Notes: generated by a model from the sequence alone, not told the origin. A stretch of DNA of 64,000 nucleotides from Dehalococcoidia bacterium (GCA_020847985.1 JADLBC010000003.1:150480-214479); one strand, 5' to 3'; shown: positions 7,675 to 16,100, counted from the stretch's first letter. Program-made: numbers and translations.

Positions 7675-8442
7675 ATGACCTATACCGCTCCCGCCCTCCC
7701 CGATGGCTCCCGTCCCGTCGCCGCCGTCACCGGCGCGAGCTCCGGCATCGGCGCCGCCGCCGCGCGCGCCCTCGCCGCCGCCGGGTTCGATGTCGTCCTC
7801 GGCGCGCGCCGCCTCGATCGCCTCCAGGCCATCGCCGCGGAGGTTGGCGGCCGCGCCATTGCCCTCGATGTCACCGACCGCGCGAGTGTCGAGGCGTTCG
7901 CCGCCGCGCTCCCGCGCCTCAACGTGCTCGTGAACAACGCCGGCGGCGCGCTCGGCCTCGACCCCCTCGCCGACTCCGTCGATGAGCGCTGGCGGACGAT
8001 GTGGGAGGCGAACGTCTTCGGCCTCATGCTCATGACCCGCGCCGCGCTGCCGTTGCTCGAAGCCTCCGGCGCCGGCCACATCGTCAATATCGGCTCCATC
8101 GCCGGGCTCGAGGCCTACCCGGGCGGCGCCGGCTACACCAGCGTCAAGCACGGCGTCGTCGCCATCACCGAGACCCTCCGCCTGGAGCTCCTGGGCAAGC
8201 CCATCCGCGTCACCGAAATCGACCCCGGGATGGTCGAAACCGAGTTCAGCCTCGTCCGCTTCGATGGCGACGAAGCGCGCGCCGCGAACGTCTACGCGGG
8301 CGTCGACCCGCTCGTCGCCGGGGACATCGCCGATTGCATCGCCTGGGCCGTGACCCGCCCGCCGCACGTGAACATCGACACCATGCGCGTCACCCCCATC
8401 CAGCAGGCCCGCGCCACCGTCGTTCACCGCCGCCCCGTGTAG
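7675..8442 (+). CDS. SDR-family NADP-dependent oxidoreductase (YdfG-like)
   Basis: A 255-residue classical short-chain dehydrogenase. TGASSGIG binds the cofactor (residues about 20-27), NNAG stabilises the fold, and the Ser-Tyr-Lys catalytic set is GSIAGLEAYPGGAGYTSVKH. The C-terminal VTEIDPGMVETEFSLVRFDG is typical of the YdfG/serine 3-dehydrogenase subgroup, which oxidises 3-hydroxy acids such as L-allo-threonine or 3-hydroxypropionate. An Arg after the second strand (GARRLDRL) favours NADP(H). It is a single gene with a leaderless promoter, ending convergently with the DUF2188 gene. Confidence 0.9.
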   Translation: MTYTAPALPDGSRPVAAVTGASSGIGAAAARALAAAGFDVVLGARRLDRLQAIAAEVGGRAIALDVTDRASVEAFAAALPRLNVLVNNAGGALGLDPLADSVDERWRTMWEANVFGLMLMTRAALPLLEASGAGHIVNIGSIAGLEAYPGGAGYTSVKHGVVAITETLRLELLGKPIRVTEIDPGMVETEFSLVRFDGDEARAANVYAGVDPLVAGDIADCIAWAVTRPPHVNIDTMRVTPIQQARATVVHRRPV

Positions 8443-8457
8443 CGCGGCGGCGCCATC

Positions 8458-8664
8458 TCAGGCGGCGGCGAAGGTGACGTGCACCGGCTCGCCCCCGGGC
8501 TGGTGGATGACGACGCGCGCCGGCCGGTTCTCCCGCGCCCACGCGAACGCCAGCTCCCGGGCATCCCCCAGCGATGCGAAGAGCAGCCCCGCCGGCGAAT
8601 TCGCGCCCACCGCCTCCCAGCCGGCCGTGTGCTCGCGCAGGATCACCGTCGGGACGGCGGACAT
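8458..8664 (-). CDS. DUF2188-like small protein
   Basis: A 68-residue protein that looks like DUF2188: WEAVGANSPAGLLFASLGDA, then a helix rich in Ala/Arg (ARELAFAWARENRPARVVIH) and a short strand (QPGGEPVHVTF). Members often carry a Trp early and a Val-Ile-His strand near the end. No function is established. Start at ATG 8664, with GGGAG 7 nt upstream. A longer in-frame reading to 8757 has an unlikely N-terminus. Confidence 0.6.
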   Translation of the reverse strand: MSAVPTVILREHTAGWEAVGANSPAGLLFASLGDARELAFAWARENRPARVVIHQPGGEPVHVTFAAA

Positions 8665-8892
8665 GGGGTCTCCCTTACCTTGATGCACACCATAGGCGTC
8701 GTCGATACCATCCCTTCGCAACACCGTCCCGGCAATCACCCGGCCATTTATCGCCAAAAGTTCACACGTATTTGGACTATTTCCCGGGCGTCCGGCGCCG
8801 CTCCCGTTCTCCTTCCTCTTTCTCTTTGTCTTTAACCCGGAACCTTCGCGCCGCCACTGGCGTTAGAAATCGCAAGCGAAGGGAGACCCGCC
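8665..8892. other. Intergenic region with pyrimidine tract
   Basis: 228 bases between divergent genes. It holds a C/T-rich stretch around 8805-8835 resembling the pyrimidine module of the dispersed repeats, a possible TAGAAA -10 box near 8865 and a GGGAG Shine-Dalgarno for the next gene. No small gene recognised. Confidence 0.4.
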
Positions 8893-9642
8893 ATGTCCGT
8901 TCTGAAGCGAATCGCACTGGCCGCGGCGCGCGCGATTGGGGCCATCGTCCTGCTGGCGACAGCCACCACCGAAGCCGGCGCGCAGACGCCCCCGCCATCA
9001 CCGACGCCGACGGCCGTGTTCACCCCCGCCTCGACGGTCACGCCCGGCATCACCCCGCGCGCCGGCAGCCCGACACCCGCGCCCGCCGGTACGCCGCGGC
9101 CCGCTCCCACCGAACTCCGCGTCGCCGTCACCGCCCACCCGCTCGATGCCAACAACGTCCCCCTCCCGCTCGATCGCCGCCCGCCTGACGAGATCGCGGT
9201 GAGCTGGCAGGTGCTCCCCGGCTACACGGGCGTGTTCGAAGTCCAGCGCGCGATTGTCCCGCGCGGTTCGGCGGCGCGCGAATGGAGCCAGTTCGCCACC
9301 GTGCCCGCGTCCGCCGCCTCTGGCGGCCGTGCCACCGCCGGCGACACCGCCCCCGCGGCCGAATCCGCCAGCATCCAGCGCTGCTACCGCGTGCGCACCG
9401 TCATCGCCGGCGAGACCGGCCCCTACTCGTCCGAGGTCTGCACCGCGCTCCCGCCCGTGAGCGTGGGCAGCGTCACCCCGCCGGTCACGGTGACCGTCAC
9501 GCCCGCGCCTCCGGGGACCGGGAACGGCACGCCCGCGCACTCGGCCGGGTGGTACGAACTCGCCGTTGTCGTGCTTGGAGCGCTGGGTGTGGCCGGCGCG
9601 GCGTCGGTCGCCGCCGGCGCGTTCACCCGCGGCCGGGCCTAA
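8893..9642 (+). CDS. Secreted Pro/Thr-rich protein with FnIII-like domain and C-terminal anchor
   Basis: A 249-residue exported protein. Residues 1-30 form a signal peptide (VLKRIALAAARAIGAIVLLA..AGA-Q). Residues 32-72 are a Pro/Thr linker. Residues 75-185 are beta-rich, with fibronectin-III-like spacing (EIAVSWQVLPGYTGVFEVQR; later CYRVRTVIAGETGPYSSEVC). A second Pro/Thr/Val stretch follows. Residues about 219-243 are a transmembrane helix with a short basic tail (TRGRA). The layout signal peptide, ectodomain, P/T spacer, TM recurs in at least three other genes here. Ligand unknown. GGGAG precedes the ATG. Confidence 0.7.
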   Translation: MSVLKRIALAAARAIGAIVLLATATTEAGAQTPPPSPTPTAVFTPASTVTPGITPRAGSPTPAPAGTPRPAPTELRVAVTAHPLDANNVPLPLDRRPPDEIAVSWQVLPGYTGVFEVQRAIVPRGSAAREWSQFATVPASAASGGRATAGDTAPAAESASIQRCYRVRTVIAGETGPYSSEVCTALPPVSVGSVTPPVTVTVTPAPPGTGNGTPAHSAGWYELAVVVLGALGVAGAASVAAGAFTRGRA

Positions 9643-9777
9643 TCGCACAGGCCAGGTGGATGTCCTCCGGCTCGAGCGCGAACAGCGCCGGGTGCGGAGG
9701 CTCCGCCGGCACGCTTCCCCGCCGCCCAGGGTAGAAGGCGGCGGGCGGCATGGCCGCGTTCACTGCCCGGCGGCCGC

Positions 9778-10932
9778 TCAGGCCGCTTCCACCGAAGCGG
9801 GGATGACCGGCGGCTTCGCGCTCTTGCCCGGCTCGTGCGCGCGCAGCCAGCGCTCCAGCGGGTGCTCCACCAGCTGGTACAGCACCGCGCTCGCCGCGAT
9901 CGAAAGCCCGCTCGCCAGCGCCAGCCAGCCCAGGTTCGCCCACACCGCCCGGTAGTGCGTCCCGAAGAGTTCGATGAGCGTGTAGATGACCGTCGCGTGA
10001 ACGAGGTAGAGCGCGTACGACCACTCGCCCAGCCGGACCATCGGGCGCCAGCGCAGGAACGACGCCCGCGCATCCAGGTCGATGTCCGCGGCCGCCACAA
10101 TCGTGAGCCCGTAGAGCAGCGGCAGCACCGCATACCCGGCGCTGCCCGTCATCGCCAGCGGCCCCGTGGGCAGCGTCCGCGGGAACACGACGTACGTCAG
10201 CACGAACCAGAGACCCGTCAGCGCCGCCGCCGGCATGAGCCCGATGGGCGCGCGATACCCGCGCTGCACGAGCACCGCCAGCAGCACGCCGAGCGCGAAT
10301 TCGCCCAGCCGGAAGGGGGGCGCGATGTAGAGCAGCCAGCCCGTGATTTCGCCCGGCCAGCCCGCCGCCACCTGCGCCGTCGCCGCCATCGCGATGAGCA
10401 CCCCCGCGCCCGCCGCCGCCAGCGGCAGCGTCCGCGCCGCCAGTACCCGCCGGATGGCCAGCGGATGGAGCGCATAGAAGAACGCCTCGCAAGAGAGCGA
10501 CCACGCCGCCGGGTTCCCCGCGAAATAGACCGACGGCACGACCACCCATGCCTGCAACAGCCCCAGCGAAAGCAGCACCGGCCCCCACGCCACCGTGTTG
10601 CCCTGCATCGAATAGAACACCGGCAGCGCCAGCAGCGTTGTCAGCGCGTGCAGCGGCACGATGCGCGCGAACCGCCGCCAGTAGAACGGCTTCGGCGCGT
10701 CCGACGTCCGGAACGACCAGGTGAGCACGAACCCCGAGAGCACGAAGAAGAAGGTCACGCCCGTGGCGCCGAACCCCTCGAAGTGCACGAGCACGGGCAG
10801 GCGCGCGAAGTTCGTGACGTGGTGGAGCAGCACGAAATAGGCCGCGAAGAACCGCAGCCCGGTAAGGGAATCGAGCCGCGTATGCAACGGCCACGGCTCC
10901 CGCCGCAACGAAATTGAAATACCCCGCGTCAC
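9778..10932 (-). CDS. Acyltransferase 3 family membrane protein
   Basis: A 384-residue multi-pass protein of the acyltransferase 3 (OafA/NolL) family, which O-acylates exopolysaccharide, peptidoglycan or lipids. The N-terminal RLDSLTGLRFFAAYFVLLHH carries the family's catalytic-type His and is followed by TFFFVLSGFVLTWSF and about ten hydrophobic segments, ending in a cytoplasmic basic tail. Start set at GTG 10932 because TACACT lies 8 nt upstream, the leaderless pattern of this window. An upstream GTG at 10962 would precede the promoter. The 135 bases between its stop and the upstream secreted protein gene hold no clear feature. Confidence 0.85.
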   Translation of the reverse strand: MTRGISISLRREPWPLHTRLDSLTGLRFFAAYFVLLHHVTNFARLPVLVHFEGFGATGVTFFFVLSGFVLTWSFRTSDAPKPFYWRRFARIVPLHALTTLLALPVFYSMQGNTVAWGPVLLSLGLLQAWVVVPSVYFAGNPAAWSLSCEAFFYALHPLAIRRVLAARTLPLAAAGAGVLIAMAATAQVAAGWPGEITGWLLYIAPPFRLGEFALGVLLAVLVQRGYRAPIGLMPAAALTGLWFVLTYVVFPRTLPTGPLAMTGSAGYAVLPLLYGLTIVAAADIDLDARASFLRWRPMVRLGEWSYALYLVHATVIYTLIELFGTHYRAVWANLGWLALASGLSIAASAVLYQLVEHPLERWLRAHEPGKSAKPPVIPASVEAA

Positions 10933-10940
10933 CGTCGCGC

Positions 10941-10946
10941 AGTGTA
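10941..10946 (-). promoter_or_regulatory. -10 element, leaderless class
   Basis: TACACT on the minus strand, ending 8 nt before GTG 10932. It argues for the GTG 10932 start of the acyltransferase. Confidence 0.45.
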
Positions 10947-11030
10947 GGGGGCGGCATCGCACACCGTCACCGTGGCGCGTCCGATGTTCACGGTTACGCG
11001 CCGTTATGGCGCGCCCGGCCCCGCCTCGCC

Positions 11031-11036
11031 TACGCT
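11031..11036 (+). promoter_or_regulatory. -10 element, leaderless class
   Basis: TACGCT ending 6 nt before ATG 11043. Confidence 0.5.
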
Positions 11037-11042
11037 CACGCC

Positions 11043-11792
11043 ATGAGCGCCCCCCAGAACATCTACGACGATGCCGCCTTCTTCGCCGGCTATTCCCGCC
11101 TCCCCCGCTTCGGCGAAGGCTGGACCGGCGCCTTCGAGCACGCCGCGTTCATGTCGCTCCTGCCACCGGCCCGCGGCCTGCGCGTGCTCGACCTCGGCTG
11201 CGGCGTGGGCCAGCTCGCTCACTACCTCGCCGCCGCGGGCGCCGCGCGCGCCGTCGCCGCCGACCTCTCGGCGCGCATGCTCGCGGAGGCGCGCCGCCAT
11301 CGCCGGCACCCGAAGCTGGATTTCGTGCGCGCCGCGATCGAGCGCCTCGCCTTCGCCCCCGCGAGCTTCGACCTGGCCGTGAGTTCGCTCGCCGTTCACT
11401 ATGTCGCGGACTGGCCACGGCTCTGCCGCGAACTCGCCACCTGGATCGCGCCGGGCGGCCTCTTCGTCTACTCGACCGAGCACCCCGTCTATCTCAGCCG
11501 CGCCACGGAGGCGGGCTGGCTCGACCCCTCGCCCGCGGCGACACCCGCCTGGGCCCTCACCCGCTACGGCGACGAAGGCGAACGCAGCGAGCACTGGATC
11601 GTCGAGGGCGTGCGCAAGCACCACCGCATGGTCTCGACGCAGCTCAACGGGCTCATCGATGCCGGCTTCGCCATCGAGCGCGTGCTCGAACCGATGCCCA
11701 CGCCCGCCATGCTCGAGGCCCACCCGGAGTGGGCGATCGAGGCGAACCGCCCCTTCGCCCTGCTCGTGCGCGCCCGCAGGCTTCCCCGCTAG
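11043..11792 (+). CDS. Class I SAM-dependent methyltransferase
   Basis: A 249-residue methyltransferase. Motif I is LRVLDLGCGVGQLAHYLAAA, the acidic post-strand-2 region reads AADLSARMLAEARR, and a UbiE/BioC-like FDLAVSSLAVHYVADWPRL gives motif IV. The middle IAPGGLFVYSTEHPV and the C-terminal MLEAHPEWAIEANRPFALLV resemble small-molecule methyltransferases. Substrate not predictable. The last four bases overlap the convergent small gene. Confidence 0.85.
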   Translation: MSAPQNIYDDAAFFAGYSRLPRFGEGWTGAFEHAAFMSLLPPARGLRVLDLGCGVGQLAHYLAAAGAARAVAADLSARMLAEARRHRRHPKLDFVRAAIERLAFAPASFDLAVSSLAVHYVADWPRLCRELATWIAPGGLFVYSTEHPVYLSRATEAGWLDPSPAATPAWALTRYGDEGERSEHWIVEGVRKHHRMVSTQLNGLIDAGFAIERVLEPMPTPAMLEAHPEWAIEANRPFALLVRARRLPR

Positions 11793-12031
11793 TCGGCCCA
11801 GTCCGGCTTGCGGATCTGCGAACGCTCCCGCCGCACGATGCCGCGGGCGAAGTCCTCGTTCGCCTTGTGCACGTAGTCGAACATGTCGTCGCTGCCGAGC
11901 TTCATCTTCGAGGAACGCCAGCGCTTGAGCATGGCGCGGTCCTTGTCGCTCAGGCCCGCCTCCTCGGCGATGCGGTTGATGATCACCGTCAGGGCCTCGG
12001 CGAGTTCGTCGTCGCTGAACTTCACTTCCAT
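11789..12031 (-). CDS. Small charged hypothetical protein, paralogue of the next gene
   Basis: An 80-residue acidic/basic helical protein, no family recognised. It shares a layout with the 83-residue protein encoded just upstream (12046-12297): a hydrophobic N-terminal helix, then KRWRSSKMKLGSDDMFDYVH against RRWRSDRPESSAEIAKLTDD, then a basic end. The common K/R-RWRS motif and tandem order suggest an old duplication. It is the last gene of a three-gene operon behind a crotonase. Its stop overlaps the convergent methyltransferase by four bases. Confidence 0.55.
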   Translation of the reverse strand: MEVKFSDDELAEALTVIINRIAEEAGLSDKDRAMLKRWRSSKMKLGSDDMFDYVHKANEDFARGIVRRERSQIRKPDWAD

Positions 12032-12045
12032 CGTCGTCCCCTCGC

Positions 12046-12297
12046 CTACTGCTTGACCGTTTCGTACCAGCCCCGGGACTTCACGCGGCGCTGGAACTTC
12101 GCATCGAGGTGCTTGTTCATCGCCTTGTTCAGGTCGTCCGTGAGCTTCGCGATCTCGGCGCTGCTTTCCGGCCGGTCCGAGCGCCAGCGCCGGATCAGCT
12201 CTTTCGCCTCTTCCGAGATATCCGCGTTATCGATGGCGACGGCACTGGTCACCATCATCAGCGACCATGCCTCCGGCTCTTCCAAGAGCACAAACAT
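12046..12297 (-). CDS. Small helical hypothetical protein, paralogue of its neighbour
   Basis: An 83-residue protein that starts three bases after the crotonase stop, so it is almost certainly cotranscribed. The N-terminus is hydrophobic (MFVLLEEPEAWSLMMVTSAV), then the RRWRS motif shared with the neighbour, then a basic tail ending SRGWYETVKQ. Probably a soluble, all-helical protein, perhaps forming a heterodimer with its paralogue. The function is unknown. Confidence 0.55.
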   Translation of the reverse strand: MFVLLEEPEAWSLMMVTSAVAIDNADISEEAKELIRRWRSDRPESSAEIAKLTDDLNKAMNKHLDAKFQRRVKSRGWYETVKQ

Positions 12298-12300
12298 TCG

Positions 12301-12942
12301 TTACTCCCCCGTGAACACCGGTGCGCGCTTTTCGAGGAATGCTCGCACGCCCTCGGCGCGATCTTTCGTGGTCTGCAGGAGCAAGGTCAAATCGGTCTCG
12401 AACCGCAGCGCCTGCTCCAGTGGCTGTGGCAGCCCTCGCCACACCGCTTCTTTCCCCAACCGCGTCGCGATTGGCCCCCGGCCGGCGATGACGCGCGCGA
12501 TGCGCAACGCCTCCGCCAGCGCTCCCCCCGGCTCCGTCAGCGCCGGGACGACCCCCCGCGTGAACGCCTCCGCCGCCGTCAGCGTCCCGCGCGTTTCACC
12601 CACGACGGCGGCCACGCGCGCCCCCATCCCGTCCGGGAACTCGCCGTCCAGGACGAGCGAAGCGTCCCGCGCCGCCACGCGGATGTCCGCCGCGATCGCG
12701 AGCGCCGCCGCCCCCCCCGCGATGCGGCCCTCGATCGCCGCCACCACGGGCACCGGGAACGAACGCGCGAGCCACGCCGCGCCGCCATCGCCCGCCCCCT
12801 CACCGGCGAGCGCGATCACCACGCAGCGCGTCTCATACCCGCCCGTGAGCGCGTCCAGGGCGGCGCGAAGCGCCCCGGCGGCAGCCTCCGCCGCGCCCTC
12901 CACCAGCACCACCTCACCATCCCGCGTCAGCGAAAGCGCCAT
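12301..12942 (-). CDS. Short, divergent enoyl-CoA hydratase/isomerase-family protein
   Basis: A 213-residue crotonase-fold protein, some 45 residues shorter than usual. The oxyanion-hole region VVAAIEGRIAGGAAALAIAA and the following IRVAARDASLVLDGEFPDGM are recognisable, and the C-terminal RAFLEKRAPVFTGE is the standard crotonase ending. The N-terminal CoA-binding part is compressed (EGAAEAAAGALRAALDALT replaces the usual NRP-NAL), and the Glu residues that act as general acid/base are not evident at the usual places. Hydratase activity is therefore doubtful. TAGGCT lies 6 nt before the ATG. It leads an operon with two small paralogues. Confidence 0.75.
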   Translation of the reverse strand: MALSLTRDGEVVLVEGAAEAAAGALRAALDALTGGYETRCVVIALAGEGAGDGGAAWLARSFPVPVVAAIEGRIAGGAAALAIAADIRVAARDASLVLDGEFPDGMGARVAAVVGETRGTLTAAEAFTRGVVPALTEPGGALAEALRIARVIAGRGPIATRLGKEAVWRGLPQPLEQALRFETDLTLLLQTTKDRAEGVRAFLEKRAPVFTGE

Positions 12943-12948
12943 CCCGCT

Positions 12949-12954
12949 AGCCTA
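12949..12954 (-). promoter_or_regulatory. -10 element, leaderless class
   Basis: TAGGCT on the minus strand, ending 6 nt before ATG 12942. Confidence 0.5.
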
Positions 12955-13046
12955 CGGCACCCGCGCCGGTTGCGGGCGATGCCATCCCGCCGGATGATTG
13001 GCGCCGAACTTCACCATCGCCCGGCCTCGCCCGGGGAGGGACCAGC

Positions 13047-13550
13047 ATGGCCGATCTCACCGCGAAAGCGCCCGTCGAACCCGAAAAGAGCGGCGCCTAC
13101 CTCCACGACCGCAGCCGCATGCCCGAGGCCCCGGCCGAATCGCGCGCGCAACTCCTGAAGCGCCATACCGGCCTCATCGCCGGGCTGCTCCTCGCCCTCG
13201 GGCTGACTGCGATGATGATCCAGACGCGCGCCGCCTGGGAAACCCACCGCGACTGGGTGATCGCCGCCGCGCTCGTGCCCATGGCCGTCTCCGGCGTCGC
13301 CCTCGGCTACCTTTTCGCGCGCAACAAGAGCGAACTCGCCGCCCTCGGCGCCGTCGCCTTCGTCCTCGCCGGCGTCGTCATCACCTTCAACATCCTCCGC
13401 GGCGTCGATACCGAAGGCCAGGACAACCTCCGCGATGCGATGAGCATCATCACCGCCGTCTTCCTCGGGATCGGCGTCATCTGCTCCGTAGCCGGCTACT
13501 TCCTCGCCGAAATCAAGGACCCCACGCGCGCTCCCGAACCGCAGATGTAG
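13047..13550 (+). CDS. Four-TM membrane protein of unknown function
   Basis: A 167-residue protein with a charged, soluble N-terminus of about 40 residues and four hydrophobic segments (about 43-60, 71-90, 98-116 and 131-152), ending in a short Pro-rich cytoplasmic tail. No family recognised. GGGGAGGG lies 7 nt before the ATG, a strong leadered start. It appears monocistronic, since a good intrinsic terminator follows 24 bases after the stop. Confidence 0.65.
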   Translation: MADLTAKAPVEPEKSGAYLHDRSRMPEAPAESRAQLLKRHTGLIAGLLLALGLTAMMIQTRAAWETHRDWVIAAALVPMAVSGVALGYLFARNKSELAALGAVAFVLAGVVITFNILRGVDTEGQDNLRDAMSIITAVFLGIGVICSVAGYFLAEIKDPTRAPEPQM

Positions 13551-13574
13551 CGCCCCCCGGCGCGTTCGCGCGCC

Positions 13575-13604
13575 CGGCCCCCGCCAGCGCGCGGGGGCCG
13601 TTTT
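13575..13604 (+). terminator. Intrinsic terminator
   Basis: A perfect 10-bp GC stem (CGGCCCCCGC / GCGGGGGCCG) with a 6-nt loop, followed by TTTT. It ends the membrane protein transcript. Confidence 0.8.
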
Positions 13605-13634
13605 CGTTCCCCGGCAGGCACCGCCCCCGGCGCG

Positions 13635-13640
13635 TAGAAT
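13635..13640 (+). promoter_or_regulatory. -10 element, leadered class
   Basis: TAGAAT about 25 nt before ATG 13666, with GGAGG between. It is an example of the second, Shine-Dalgarno-using promoter class here. Confidence 0.45.
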
Positions 13641-13665
13641 CGCCACAACTCCCGGAGGCAGCGCC

Positions 13666-14511
13666 ATGAAGTTCGGCCTGAGCATGTTCCCCACCGATTA
13701 CGCCATCCCCGTCACCGAACTCGGCCGCGCCGCCGAGGACCTCGGTTTCGAATCCCTCCTCTTCCCCGAGCACACCCACATCCCCACGAGCCGCCGTTCG
13801 CCCTGGCCCGGCGGCCCGAACCTGCCCATGGAGTACTCCCACACCCTCGACCCCTTCGTCGCGATGGCCGCCACCGCCGCCGTCACGAAGAGCCTCAAGG
13901 TCGGCCCCGGAATCTGCCTCGTCGTCGAACGCGACCCCATCACCCTCGCCAAGGAGGTCGCCAGCGTCGACCACCTCAGCGGCGGGCGCGTGCTCTTCGG
14001 CATCGGCGGCGGCTGGAACCTGGAGGAGATGGAGAATCACGGCACGAAGCCGTCCCTGCGCTGGAAGATCCTGCGCGAACGGGTGCTCGCCATGAAGGAG
14101 ATCTGGACGAAGGACGAGGCCGAATACCACGGCCGCCACGTCGATTTCGACCCCATCTGGAGCTGGCCCAAGCCCGCGCAATCGCCCCATCCACCCGTGC
14201 TCATCGGCGGCGATGGCCCCCGCACCCTCGAGCGCGTGGTCGAATATGGCGACGGCTGGATGCCCATCGTCGGCCGCGGCGGCGACCGCCTCGCCGCGCG
14301 CATGGCCGAACTGCAGGCGATGGCCAAGGCCGCCGGCCGGGGCGCCATCCCCGTGACCCTTTTCGGCGCCGTCCCCCGCCCGGAGCTCATCGAGCAGTGG
14401 CTGGAACTCGGCGTCGAACGCGTGCTCCTGAATCTCCCGCCCGCGCCCGCCGCCGAAACGCTCCCGCGTCTGCAGCACTACGCCGAAGCCGTCAAGCCCT
14501 ACACCGCCTGA
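13666..14511 (+). CDS. LLM-class F420-dependent oxidoreductase
   Basis: A 281-residue luciferase-like TIM-barrel enzyme. MKFGLSMFPTDYAI, LGFESLLFPEHTHIPTSR, VGPGICLVVERDPITLAKEV and RVLFGIGGGWNLEEMENHG are signature stretches of the Rv2161c-like F420-dependent subgroup. These enzymes use reduced or oxidised F420 on diverse substrates. No F420 synthesis gene is in the window. GGAGG precedes the ATG. A second, more distant LLM protein lies at 62221-63249. Confidence 0.9.
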   Translation: MKFGLSMFPTDYAIPVTELGRAAEDLGFESLLFPEHTHIPTSRRSPWPGGPNLPMEYSHTLDPFVAMAATAAVTKSLKVGPGICLVVERDPITLAKEVASVDHLSGGRVLFGIGGGWNLEEMENHGTKPSLRWKILRERVLAMKEIWTKDEAEYHGRHVDFDPIWSWPKPAQSPHPPVLIGGDGPRTLERVVEYGDGWMPIVGRGGDRLAARMAELQAMAKAAGRGAIPVTLFGAVPRPELIEQWLELGVERVLLNLPPAPAAETLPRLQHYAEAVKPYTA

Positions 14512-14533
14512 ACCCGGCGCGCGCTGGGCGGCC

Positions 14534-14539
14534 TATATT
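14534..14539 (+). promoter_or_regulatory. -10 element, leaderless class
   Basis: TATATT ending 7 nt before ATG 14547. Confidence 0.5.
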
Positions 14540-14546
14540 GGCAACC

Positions 14547-15125
14547 ATGGCAGCCCGGCCATCCTCGACGCACACGGAAGCACCCGCCCGTTCGCCCTAC
14601 CACGGCCGGCGGATGACGCTCGCCGCCTTCGAGGCGTTGCCGGAGCAGCGGCCCTACCTGCAGTGGTGGGACGGCGTTGTGGTACAGAAGGCCGTGCCCC
14701 GGATTCCTCACGGCATCGTGCAGCTGTACCTCGCCGCCGTCCTGGACCAGTACGCCCGGGCGATGAACGCCCACGCCGCGACCGAGGTGCACATCTGGTT
14801 CGAAGGCCACGGCTATCTCGTGCCCGACCTCGTCTACTGGGCGCCCGGGAGGCCGCTCGCCGAGGGTGACCGCGCGCTCCCGCCGTCGCTGGCGATCGAG
14901 ATCCGTTCGCCCCGGGAAAGCGCCGCCTCGCAGCGCGAAAAGTGCCGCGACATGCGTGCCAACGGCGTCGCCGTCTGCTGGCTCATCGACCCGGCCGCGC
15001 GCTCCGCGGAGTGCTTCGACGCCACCCGCGATGGCGAACCGGCCGGCCCGCTGCTCCAGGCGGCCGAGTTCCCCGGCCTCGTCGTCGACCTCGAACTGCT
15101 CTGGTCCCGCCTCCCCGCATCCTGA
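14547..15125 (+). CDS. Uma2-family (DUF820) restriction-endonuclease-fold protein
   Basis: A 192-residue PD-(D/E)xK-fold protein. The entry YLQWWDGVVVQKAV is typical of Uma2/DUF820, the catalytic Asp lies in HGYLVPDLVYWAPG, and SLAIEIRSPRESAASQREKC supplies the Glu-x-basic pair, followed by ANGVAVCWLIDPAARSAECF. Uma2 proteins are abundant in cyanobacteria and Chloroflexota and have no settled function. They are thought to be nucleases of mobile or stress origin. Start supported by the TATATT box. It is a lone gene, with no methylase or transposase beside it. Confidence 0.85.
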   Translation: MAARPSSTHTEAPARSPYHGRRMTLAAFEALPEQRPYLQWWDGVVVQKAVPRIPHGIVQLYLAAVLDQYARAMNAHAATEVHIWFEGHGYLVPDLVYWAPGRPLAEGDRALPPSLAIEIRSPRESAASQREKCRDMRANGVAVCWLIDPAARSAECFDATRDGEPAGPLLQAAEFPGLVVDLELLWSRLPAS

Positions 15126-15200
15126 ACCCCCCACGCGCAGCCGCTCCGGCCGCGGCGTAGGATACGCACCGTCCCCGAATCACTCGCACGGGAGCGTTTC

Positions 15201-16070
15201 GTGACCTACTCCACCATCGAATACGAAAAGCAAGGCCCCATCGCCTACGTCACCCTCAACCGGCCCGAGAAGGTCAACGCCCTCTCCAACGACCTCCAGC
15301 TTGAGGTGCGCGACGCCCTCGAGGACGCCGGCTGGGGCGACGGCACCATCCGCGTCATCGTCCTCCGCGCCAACGGCCGCGCCTTCAGCGCCGGCTTCGA
15401 TCTCAGTGGCGGCGGTGGCGGCGGCCCCTCCGATGCCTACACCGTGCGTTCGCGCTTCATGCACGGCAAGGGCTTCAGCGCCTCCGCCTGGTGGGACGTC
15501 TTCTGGAACAACCCGAAGCCGATCATCGCCCAGATCCACGGCTTCTGCATCGCCGGGGGCTGCGCCACCGCCACCTTCTGCGACCTCCGCATCGCCTCCG
15601 ACGACGCCATGTTCGGCGCCCCCGAGATCCGCACCGGCGGGCCCTACGTCCCCGCTGTCTGGCCCTGGATGATCGGCCCCTCCAAGGCGCGCGAACTCCT
15701 CTACACCGGTAACCTCATCGATGCCCACGAAGCCCATCGCCTCGGGCTCGTGAACCAGGTCGTCCCCCGCGACCAGCTCGAGGAAGCCGTGCGCACGATG
15801 GCCCTCACCATCGCCAAGCTCCCCGCGCCCACCGTCGAATACAACAAGAAGCTCGTGAACATGGCCTACGAGCAGATGGGCATCCGCCAGGTGCTCGAAC
15901 GCTCGCTCGAACTGGAGGCAATCGCGCTCGCCAGCCCGGGCTCCTCGCCCGAGATCACCGAGTACAACCGCATCCGCGGCGAACAGGGCCTCAACGCCGC
16001 CCTCAGCTGGAACGCCGCCCGCTTCGAAGCCGAGGATGCCTGGTTCCGGGGCGCGCGCAAGCGCCAGTAG
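15201..16070 (+). CDS. Enoyl-CoA hydratase/isomerase family protein
   Basis: A 289-residue crotonase. The N-terminus GPIAYVTLNRPEKVNALSND, oxyanion segments GRAFSAGFDLSGGG and IAQIHGFCIAGGCATATFCD, and the FGAPEIRTGGPYVPAVWPWM loop are clear. The C-terminal third is longer than in short hydratases and ends SWNAARFEAEDAWFRGARKR. The Glu in APEIRTGG is at a catalytic position, while the second Glu position appears replaced, so the reaction (hydration, isomerisation or thioester hydrolysis) is uncertain. GTG start with GGGAG about 7 nt upstream and a TAGGAT -10 box. Confidence 0.85.
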   Translation: MTYSTIEYEKQGPIAYVTLNRPEKVNALSNDLQLEVRDALEDAGWGDGTIRVIVLRANGRAFSAGFDLSGGGGGGPSDAYTVRSRFMHGKGFSASAWWDVFWNNPKPIIAQIHGFCIAGGCATATFCDLRIASDDAMFGAPEIRTGGPYVPAVWPWMIGPSKARELLYTGNLIDAHEAHRLGLVNQVVPRDQLEEAVRTMALTIAKLPAPTVEYNKKLVNMAYEQMGIRQVLERSLELEAIALASPGSSPEITEYNRIRGEQGLNAALSWNAARFEAEDAWFRGARKRQ

Positions 16071-16100
16071 CCCGCCGTCCGCTGCCGGAGGGAAGGGTGG

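Noticed and set aside
9623..9751. A 42-residue minus-strand reading between the secreted protein and acyltransferase genes
   Set aside because: Overlaps the end of the upstream gene, lacks a promoter or Shine-Dalgarno, and has no recognisable sequence.
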